DNA of 64,000 bases from Sphingomonas panacisoli (GTDB lineage: Bacteria; Pseudomonadota; Alphaproteobacteria; Sphingomonadales; Sphingomonadaceae), in the NCBI RefSeq assembly GCF_007859635.1, contig NZ_CP042306.1, positions 2,418,001 to 2,482,000 of the forward strand, given 5' to 3'. This document shows positions 57,707-64,000 of this stretch, in pieces (the stretch's first letter is position 1; every line of letters begins with the position of its first letter). Below the pieces are notes generated by a model. The model saw only the letters and a program-made list of their open reading frames with translations. It ran no database searches and was not told the DNA's origin. The translations under genes and the position numbers were made by a program.

Positions 57707-60681
57707 CACGACACCACCTCCGCACAGCGATCGCACAACGCACCATCCGCCGTCACTTCGGGCAACAGCCGCCAGCAGCGGCCGCATTTATGATAATCGG
57801 TCCGAGCGACGGCCAGATCGCCCTGGGAAACCTTGGCGACGATGAACGTCTCGGCGAGCGCCGCGGCGTCCGCGGGCAGGGTCGGCACCGTCACGTTCGC
57901 CTCGAGGCTCGACTTGATCACCTTGTCGCGGCGGAACGGCTCGATCGCCTCGGTCACTTGCGCCCGCAACGCGCGGATATCGTCCCAATTGGTCGCGTGC
58001 GGCGCGTCGCCCGGCACCTTCGGCAGGTCCGGCCAGTCGAGCAGGTGCACCGACCCGTCCTCGCTCGGGAACCGCGCCTGCCACGCTTCCTCGGCGGTGA
58101 AGCACAGGATCGGCGCGGCGTAGCGGACCAACGCATGGAACAGCACGTCGAGCACCGTCCGGTACGCGCGCCGCTTCATGTCGCCCGGCGCGTCGCAATA
58201 CAGCGAGTCCTTGCGGATATCGAAGAAGAACGCCGACAGATCGTCCTGCGCGAAATCGGTCAGCAGCCGCAGGTAGCGGTTGAACTCGAACGCCTCCGCC
58301 GCCGCCTTCAACTCGACGTCGAGCTTGCCCAGCAAGTCGAGCACGTACAGTTCGAGCTGCGGCATGTCCTTCGGCGCGACGCGTTCGCTGTCCGCGAAAC
58401 CGTCGAGCGCACCGAGCATGTAGCGGAACGTGTTGCGCAGCTTGCGATACGCGTCGCTCGCGGTGCCCAGCACTTCCTTGCCGATCCGCACGTCGTCGAA
58501 ATAGTCGGTCGAGGCGACCCACATGCGCAATATGTCGGCGCCCGATTCCTGGATCACTTTCAGCGGATCGACGACATTGCCGAGCGACTTGGACATCTTA
58601 CGCCCGTTGCCGTCGAGCGCGAAGCCGTGGGTCAGCACCGCGTCGTACGGCGCGCGCCCGCGCGTCCCGCAGCTTTCGAGCAGCGACGACTGGAACCAGC
58701 CGCGATGCTGGTCGGAGCCTTCGAGATAGAGGTCGGCGCGGACGCCCTCGCCGTACCGCGCCTCGATCGTGAAAGCGTGGGTCGAACCACTGTCGAACCA
58801 CACGTCGAGGATGTCGTTGATCGGCTCGTAGTCGGCGAGGCGGTAGTCCGGACCGAGCAGCGCCTGATGGTCGGCGGTGAACCACGCATCCGCGCCGCCC
58901 GCCTCGAACGCCTTGACGATGCGATCGTTGACCGCCGTGTCGCGCAGATACTCGCCGGTCGCGCGGTCGACGTAGAGCGCGATCGGCACGCCCCAGGCGC
59001 GTTGGCGCGAAATCACCCAGTCGGGGCGTCCTTCGACCATCGACCGGATGCGGTTCTTGCTCCGCTCCGGTACCCAGCGCGTCCGCTCGATCGCGTCGAG
59101 CGCGAGCCCGCGCAAGGTCGGTCCGTTGCCGAGTCCGAGCCCCATCGGCGGCGGCGCCATGCCGGCCGGATCGATCATCGGCGGTTGCGCGGCGACCATC
59201 GCCTCCACCGACGCTTGCGACTGGTCCATCGGGATGAACCATTGCGGCGTCGCGCGCTGGATCACCTTGGCCTTGGACCGCCACGAATGCGGATAGCTGT
59301 GCGCGAAATCGTCCGACGCCGCGAGCAGCGCGCCCGCCGCGCGCAGGTCGCTGCAGATCGGCCCGTCGGATGCCACGAACTTCTTGTTGATGACGCTCCC
59401 CTGCCCGCCGAGCCACTCCCATTCTTGAACGTAAAATCCGGCACCATCGACAGCAAAGACCGGAGCCAGCGATAAATTTTGCGCCTGAACCGAAAACGCA
59501 AACTCTTTGCAAAGCTCAAAGTCGTCTTCGCCGTGATCGGGCGCCATATGGACGAGGCCAGTACCCGTATCGGTCGTCACGAAGTTACCAGGTAGAAAGG
59601 GGCGGGACCGCTCGAAGAAGCCGCCAAGCTTATGCATCGGGTGACGTGCGACAGCGCCAGCTAGGTTGGCCCCGGATCCACTCCACAAAACACTCTCAAA
59701 CTTCGTTTGATCGTCCCAAGGAACCAAATAGTCCCAAGTCCGAAGTGTGCTTGCTAAGTCATCTGGTAGTTCAATGCCCGCCCGCTTTGCGAACTGATCG
59801 ACTAACAGGGCAGCAACGAGGAATTTTCCCCGTTCGGTGTCGAGCAATACGTATCCGACCTCAGGCCCATACGCGAGCGCCTGGTTCACCGGGATCGTCC
59901 ACGGCGTCGTCGTCCAGATCACCGCATGCGCGCCGACCAGTTCGGGCGCGTTCGGCGCTTCGACGATCTCGAACGCCACGTCGATCTGGGTCGACACGAC
60001 GTCCTCATATTCGACCTCTGCTTCAGCGAGCGCGGTCTTTTCGACCGGTGACCACATCACCGGCTTGGCGCCGCGATAGAGCTGACCGCTTTCGGCGAAC
60101 TTCAGCAATTCGCCGACGATCACCGCCTCCGACGCATAGTTCATCGTCAGGTACGGGTCGTCCCATTCGCCCATCACGCCGAGCCGCTGGAATTGTTCGC
60201 GCTGCACCGCGACCCATTTCTCGGCATAGGCGCGGCATTCGGCGCGGAACTGCGCGACCGGTACGTCGTCCTTGTTCAGCTTTTTCGCACGATACGCTTC
60301 CTCGACCTTCCATTCGATCGGGAGACCATGGCAGTCCCAGCCGGGCACGTAGGGCGCGTCCTTGCCGAGCAGGGTCTGGCTGCGGACGACGATGTCCTTC
60401 AGCACCTTGTTCATCGCATGGCCCATATGGATGTCGCCATTGGCGTAGGGCGGACCGTCGTGGAGGATGAAGCGCTTGCGGTCCTTCCGCTGCGCGCGGA
60501 GCTTTCCGTACAGATCCATCGCCGCCCAGCGCGCCAGGATCGCCGGCTCCTTCGCCGCCAGCCCGGCCTTCATCGGGAAGTCGGTCTTGGGCAGGAAGAC
60601 GGTGTCGCGGTAATCTGCTGCGGGCATGGTGTCGTCGGTCATAGGTGCGGGGGCATTAGCGAAGGTTTCCGAGCGCGTCAT
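57706..60681 (-). CDS. ileS: Isoleucyl-tRNA synthetase
   Basis: Class I aminoacyl-tRNA synthetase of about 991 residues. The HIGH-type signature reads GDIHMGHA, the KMSKS motif is GRKMSKSLGN and the C-terminal zinc site is KCGRCWRLLP with CDRCAEVV. The ATG at 60681 is chosen because a GGAGG, supplied by the end of the adjacent repeat, sits 9-13 bases upstream. ATG 60642 would remove 13 residues and lacks such a site. Isoleucine charging and editing functions appear intact. Confidence 0.97.
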   Translation of the reverse strand: MTRSETFANAPAPMTDDTMPAADYRDTVFLPKTDFPMKAGLAAKEPAILARWAAMDLYGKLRAQRKDRKRFILHDGPPYANGDIHMGHAMNKVLKDIVVRSQTLLGKDAPYVPGWDCHGLPIEWKVEEAYRAKKLNKDDVPVAQFRAECRAYAEKWVAVQREQFQRLGVMGEWDDPYLTMNYASEAVIVGELLKFAESGQLYRGAKPVMWSPVEKTALAEAEVEYEDVVSTQIDVAFEIVEAPNAPELVGAHAVIWTTTPWTIPVNQALAYGPEVGYVLLDTERGKFLVAALLVDQFAKRAGIELPDDLASTLRTWDYLVPWDDQTKFESVLWSGSGANLAGAVARHPMHKLGGFFERSRPFLPGNFVTTDTGTGLVHMAPDHGEDDFELCKEFAFSVQAQNLSLAPVFAVDGAGFYVQEWEWLGGQGSVINKKFVASDGPICSDLRAAGALLAASDDFAHSYPHSWRSKAKVIQRATPQWFIPMDQSQASVEAMVAAQPPMIDPAGMAPPPMGLGLGNGPTLRGLALDAIERTRWVPERSKNRIRSMVEGRPDWVISRQRAWGVPIALYVDRATGEYLRDTAVNDRIVKAFEAGGADAWFTADHQALLGPDYRLADYEPINDILDVWFDSGSTHAFTIEARYGEGVRADLYLEGSDQHRGWFQSSLLESCGTRGRAPYDAVLTHGFALDGNGRKMSKSLGNVVDPLKVIQESGADILRMWVASTDYFDDVRIGKEVLGTASDAYRKLRNTFRYMLGALDGFADSERVAPKDMPQLELYVLDLLGKLDVELKAAAEAFEFNRYLRLLTDFAQDDLSAFFFDIRKDSLYCDAPGDMKRRAYRTVLDVLFHALVRYAAPILCFTAEEAWQARFPSEDGSVHLLDWPDLPKVPGDAPHATNWDDIRALRAQVTEAIEPFRRDKVIKSSLEANVTVPTLPADAAALAETFIVAKVSQGDLAVARTDYHKCGRCWRLLPEVTADGALCDRCAEVVS

Positions 60682-60686
60682 CCAAA

Positions 60687-60811
60687 TCCTCCCCGGGACG
60701 GGGAGGTGGCAGCCGAAGGCTGACGGAGGGGGTTCGCCTCACTCGGTTCGCTAGAGGCACGCCCCCTCCACCATCGCTGCGCGACGGTCCCCCTCCCCGT
60801 CCCGGGGAGGA
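60687..60811. repeat. Palindromic intergenic repeat (family D, ~125 bp)
   Basis: Second copy of the 21451-21578 element, with outer arms CCTCCCCGGGACGGGGAGG and their complement and shared inner GGCAGCCGAAGGCTGACGG. It ends 6 bp before the ileS start and seems to supply its Shine-Dalgarno. Between it and ribF (60812-60926) I see only a small unstructured gap. Confidence 0.85.
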
Positions 60812-60926
60812 TTGTTCTGGCAATGTAGGAATTCGCCTGTCACCGTCACCCAGCTCTTTGTACTTGCTGGATTTGATCGGCCTTCACCGACCGCCGCGAA
60901 ACGTCGTCGCTAGTGTAACCCTGGTG

Positions 60927-61850
60927 TCACCTTAGCAGCCGCTTCGCCGTCGCGACGTCGTCGGCCATCTGCACCTTGAGTGCGTCCAGGCTCTCGAACT
61001 TCGCCTCGGGCCGGATGAAGTCGATCAACTCGACCGCGATCGACTGGCCGTACAGGTCGCCGTCGAAGTCGAAGAAATAGGGTTCGAGCAATTCCTTGGG
61101 CGGGTCGAAACTCGGCCGCACACCCAGGTTCGCGGCGCCGTCGAGCACGCGGCCGTCGGGGAGCCGTCCGCGTACCGCGTAGATGCCGAACTTGGGCCGC
61201 AGGTAATTGGCCATGTCGATGTTCGCGGTCGGAAAGCCGAGCGTCCGCCCGACCTTGTCGCCATGCTGGACCACGCCCTCGATCGTATAGGGCCGAGTCA
61301 GCAACCGCGCCGCCTCGCGCGGGTCGCCGTTACGAAGCGCCTCGCGGATGCGGGTCGAGGACACCGTCGCGCCGTCGAGTTGGACCGGCGCGATCGTATC
61401 GACGGTGAAGCCATGCTCCTCCCCCAGCGCGCGCAGCAACGGGATATCCCCGCTCCGCCCCTTGCCGAAGGTGAAGTCCTCGCCCGTCGCGACGCCCGCG
61501 ACGCCAAGATCGCGGACCAGCCGCTCGGTCACGAACGCTTCCGCCGACAAAGCGGCGAGCGCGGCGTCGAAGTCGAACACGTACATCGCATCGACCCCCG
61601 TCGCGCCGAACAATGCGGCGCGCTGGTCGAGACTGGTCAGCCGGAACCATGGGCTGTCGGGCCGGAAGTAGCGCATCGGGTGCGGATCGAACGTCGCGAC
61701 GATCGCCGGCTTGCCCGCCGCCCGGGCGCGCTCGACCGCGCGGCCTACCACCGCCTGGTGGCCGAGGTGAAACCCGTCGAAATTACCGAGCGCGACGAAG
61801 CCGCCGCGCAGATGGGCGGGCACCGCCGAGCCGCTGGAAAGCCGCTCCAT
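60927..61850 (-). CDS. ribF: Bifunctional riboflavin kinase/FAD synthetase
   Basis: Enzyme of 307 residues that makes FMN and FAD. The nucleotidyltransferase half has GNFDGFHLGHQAVVGRA and ISSTRIREAL-like VSSTRIREAL. The kinase half has GRTLGFPTANIDM and the C-terminal RPEAKFESLDALKVQM. The ATG at 61850 gives the normal MERLSSG start; a longer upstream frame is not needed. Upstream of ileS as in many proteobacteria. Confidence 0.96.
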   Translation of the reverse strand: MERLSSGSAVPAHLRGGFVALGNFDGFHLGHQAVVGRAVERARAAGKPAIVATFDPHPMRYFRPDSPWFRLTSLDQRAALFGATGVDAMYVFDFDAALAALSAEAFVTERLVRDLGVAGVATGEDFTFGKGRSGDIPLLRALGEEHGFTVDTIAPVQLDGATVSSTRIREALRNGDPREAARLLTRPYTIEGVVQHGDKVGRTLGFPTANIDMANYLRPKFGIYAVRGRLPDGRVLDGAANLGVRPSFDPPKELLEPYFFDFDGDLYGQSIAVELIDFIRPEAKFESLDALKVQMADDVATAKRLLR

Positions 61851-61869
61851 GGCCGGGCCTATACGGACC

Positions 61870-63084
61870 TCATTTGCCCGGCACCATCCCCGCCAGCAGC
61901 ACGCGGATGACATTGCCGCCCATGACCTTGCGAATGTCGTCGTCGGAAAAGCCGCGATCGATCAGCGCCTGGGTGATCGCGGCGACTTGGCTCGCATCGA
62001 ACCCGGTCGTAACCGCCCCGTCGAAGTCGGACCCGAGCCCGACGTGATCGATCCCCACCAGATCGCGGACATAGGCGATGGCCTTGGCGACATCGGCGGG
62101 CTTGGTCGAACAAACCGCCGCGTCCCAGTATCCGATCCCGATCACCCCGCCGGTCTTCGCGATCCCGCGCACCTCGTCGTCGGTCAAGTTGCGGTTGACC
62201 TTGCAGGTCGCCTGCACCCCGCCATGGCTGGACACGAGCGGGCGGCGCGCCATCGCGATGATTTCCGCGACCGCGGCGTGGCTCGAATGCGCGACATCGA
62301 CCACCATGCCGAGCTTCTCCATCCGCCGCACCACCGCGACGCCGAGCGGGGTCAGCCCGCCTTTCTTCAGCCCGTGCATCGACCCCGCGACGTCATTGTC
62401 GAAGAAATGCGCGAGCCCCGCCATCCGGAACCCGGCGGCGTAGAGCTTGTCGAGATTGGCGATATTGCCCTCAAGGTCCTGCAGTCCCTCGATCGACAGC
62501 ATCGCGCCGACCGGCGGCTGACGCGGGGGGCTTGTGACGATGCTTGGCGGCGCGACGGGCCAGCGGCCAGGATCGGCGCGATCGACCATCAGCCGCATCA
62601 GGTCCTGCGCACTCGTAATCAGCCGCATCTGCCCGTTCGACCGTGCGGCGAAATCCTTCAGCTTGTCGGCATGATAGAGCGACCGCTGGAGCAGCGACCC
62701 CCAGGTCCGTACCGGCTGCAGATCGGCGATCACCAAGGTCGTGATGTTGTCGGTGTCGCCCGAGTTGCCGTCGTAATTCTGCCCCTTCGGCGTCTTGGTC
62801 ACCGACGAGAAAATCTGGAGCGCGTAATGCCCTTCCTGCAGCCGCGGCAGATCGACCATCCCGCGCGTCGATCGCGTCAGCAGATCGCGTTTCCACAGCA
62901 GCGAATCGGCATGCATGTCGGCGACATCGAGCGTCCTCTGCAACGCAGCCGCACGCGGGCTGACGGCGAAGGCGACCGGCTGCACCTTGTTCTGCTGGTT
63001 CTCGACGATGCCCGGCGCGAACACGAAGAAGGCGACGGCGGCGATCAGGATTAGGCCAAGGCCGCCAAAAATCCACTTACGCAT
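61870..63084 (-). CDS. Membrane dipeptidase (peptidase M19)
   Basis: Dipeptidase of 404 residues with an N-terminal membrane anchor (WIFGGLGLILIAAVAFFVFAP). The zinc site residues are in DMHADSLLWKRD, and SSHGGVQATCKVNRNLTDDE and GSDFDGAV are conserved for renal-type dipeptidases. It cleaves dipeptides, possibly including some D-amino acid forms, in the periplasm. Tail-to-head with ribF (20-bp gap). Confidence 0.93.
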   Translation of the reverse strand: MRKWIFGGLGLILIAAVAFFVFAPGIVENQQNKVQPVAFAVSPRAAALQRTLDVADMHADSLLWKRDLLTRSTRGMVDLPRLQEGHYALQIFSSVTKTPKGQNYDGNSGDTDNITTLVIADLQPVRTWGSLLQRSLYHADKLKDFAARSNGQMRLITSAQDLMRLMVDRADPGRWPVAPPSIVTSPPRQPPVGAMLSIEGLQDLEGNIANLDKLYAAGFRMAGLAHFFDNDVAGSMHGLKKGGLTPLGVAVVRRMEKLGMVVDVAHSSHAAVAEIIAMARRPLVSSHGGVQATCKVNRNLTDDEVRGIAKTGGVIGIGYWDAAVCSTKPADVAKAIAYVRDLVGIDHVGLGSDFDGAVTTGFDASQVAAITQALIDRGFSDDDIRKVMGGNVIRVLLAGMVPGK

Positions 63085-63097
63085 CCACCACCCCCTC

Positions 63098-63185
63098 CGT
63101 CATGCCGGGCTCGTCCCGGCATCCGCCTATCCGCCAGCGATGCAGCTTGAGGCACGGCAGGCCCCGGCACAAGGCCGGGGTGACG
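63098..63185. repeat. Palindromic intergenic repeat (family A)
   Basis: Element of 88 bp, CGTCATGCCGGGCTCGTCCC to CCGGGGTGACG, almost identical in its arms to 10-99. It lies between the M19 dipeptidase and folA genes. Confidence 0.85.
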
Positions 63186-63186
63186 A

Positions 63187-63654
63187 TCAGGACTTGGCGA
63201 GCGTCACGAAACTATAGGCGGGCCGATCACCCTCGGCGGCATGATCCTCTCGCGCGTCCTCGCGCCAGCCCGCAAACGCCGGCACGCTGACATCCCCCGC
63301 GGCATCGAGATGCACCTCGGTCAGCTCGACCCGATCAGCGTGTTCGAGGAGCAGTGCGAAGATTTCCGCCCCTCCAATCACCATCGCTTCGTCGCCGGCG
63401 AGCTTCAGCGCCTCATCCACCGACCGCACGACATCCGCGCCCTCCGCCGACCACGCGGGGTCACGCGTCAGCACGATATGCCGCCGCCCGGGCAGCGGCG
63501 ACGGGAAGCTCTCGAAGGTCTTGCGCCCCATGATCATCGGCTTGCCCGTGGTCAGCGCCTTGAAGCGCTTGAGATCGGCGGGGAGATGCCATGGCAAGCC
63601 GCCGTCGCGGCCGATCACGCCATTGTCGGCGCGTGCGAGGATGAGCGTGATCAT
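63187..63654 (-). CDS. folA: Dihydrofolate reductase
   Basis: NADPH-dependent reductase of 155 residues that keeps folate reduced. NGVIGRDGGLPWHLPADLKRFK and MIMGRKTFESF are the substrate and cofactor signatures; EAMVIGGAEIFALLL contains the cofactor loop. Its stop lies two bases after the repeat. Upstream is the hemerythrin-like gene. Confidence 0.95.
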   Translation of the reverse strand: MITLILARADNGVIGRDGGLPWHLPADLKRFKALTTGKPMIMGRKTFESFPSPLPGRRHIVLTRDPAWSAEGADVVRSVDEALKLAGDEAMVIGGAEIFALLLEHADRVELTEVHLDAAGDVSVPAFAGWREDAREDHAAEGDRPAYSFVTLAKS

Positions 63655-63694
63655 GCGCCCGCTCTGCCACGGCGCGCCTGAGAAAACGAGCCGC

Positions 63695-64000
63695 TTAGCT
63701 TTTGGCGTGCTTCTTCACGTAAGCGTCGGGATCCTTGTCCACGACCTTTACCCCGTCGAGGTGCTGTGCCTCGAACGTCGCGAACTGCACGGCCAGATCA
63801 TGACGTTCCTTCAGGCTGGCATGCTTGCGGAAATCGGTGAGGCCCTGTCGCTCTTCCTCCGCCATGTGGTCGCTGTTCGCCTTGTTGCAGGCGCCGACCG
63901 CCTCGAACCACGCCTTCGACCCGACCTTGTGCTTCTGCACGGCTTCGCCGGTGTCGCGGATGTCGTTGTGGTCCTCGATCGCGTCCTCGGTTTCCTCGGC
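63695..64000 (-). CDS. Hemerythrin/HHE-domain protein, partial (start beyond window)
   Basis: C-terminal 101 residues of a protein that continues past the right edge. EDAIEDHNDIRD, HMAEEERQGLTDFRKH and DLAVQFATFEAQH resemble the HHE cation-binding domain, in which His and Glu bind a diiron or similar site. Roles include oxygen, NO or stress sensing. The beginning is outside the window, so full length and the first His are unknown. A GTG at 63940 is in frame but unlikely to be the start, because the HHE motif extends upstream. Confidence 0.82.
   Translation of the reverse strand, partial: AEETEDAIEDHNDIRDTGEAVQKHKVGSKAWFEAVGACNKANSDHMAEEERQGLTDFRKHASLKERHDLAVQFATFEAQHLDGVKVVDKDPDAYVKKHAKS

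Noticed and set aside
57790..59475. Long plus-strand frame over ileS
   Set aside because: Antisense to conserved synthetase motifs; no domain.

Overview
The window reads as a chromosomal segment of a high-GC alphaproteobacterium, most likely Sphingomonas or a close Sphingomonadales relative. Evidence is the gene content (two PEPxxWA-CTERM proteins, MucR, a Fur lacking the usual structural-zinc cysteines, a short SufD, DUF3035/BamF next to lspA) and the dispersed palindromic repeats typical of sphingomonads. I saw no rRNA, tRNA, CRISPR array, insertion sequence, integrase or prophage. This is core chromosome with small accessory inserts.

Layout. 0.1-9.2 kb: leucine/isovalerate degradation (isovaleryl-CoA dehydrogenase, both methylcrotonyl-CoA carboxylase subunits, a crotonase, a MaoC hydratase), interrupted by an oppositely oriented M13 metallopeptidase. 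9.3-15.6 kb, minus strand: a SUF iron-sulfur operon (Rrf2 regulator, sufB, two small unknown genes, sufC, sufD, sufS, sufT-like, sufA). 15.7-27.2 kb: an AraC-type regulator behind a structured leader, pyrD, gamma-glutamyltransferase, a long-chain acyl-CoA ligase, an M16 protease, an aspartyl/asparaginyl hydroxylase-like oxygenase and a beta-propeller lipoprotein. 27.3-28.6 kb: a trypsin-like protease with a small partner gene. 28.7-47.8 kb: a housekeeping run (Nfu, RutE-like, tsaB, rimI, mucR, fur, plsC, miaB, phoH, ybeY, corC, lnt, metK, trmB). It is interrupted twice: by two PEP-CTERM genes and a membrane protein between miaB and phoH, and by katG, a sugar dehydrogenase, an HTH regulator and a VOC protein between corC and lnt. 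47.8-54.3 kb: an ALDH7-type dehydrogenase, two SDRs, a hybrid histidine kinase and an alpha/beta hydrolase. 54.5-64 kb, minus strand: rpsI-rplM, ctaA, bamF, lspA, ileS, ribF, an M19 dipeptidase, folA and a hemerythrin-like gene cut by the window edge.

The most notable signals lie in the SUF operon. SufC carries an extra in-frame segment of about 29 residues encoded by a perfect 22-bp inverted repeat of the same kind that sits between genes elsewhere in the window. The 3' end of the Rrf2 regulator is built from a second repeat family. SufS is split by a one-base frameshift just before its catalytic cysteine. Other leads are a switch-like leader before metK, a structured terminator-bearing RNA before the AraC gene, and the protease/small-protein pair at 27.3-28.6 kb.
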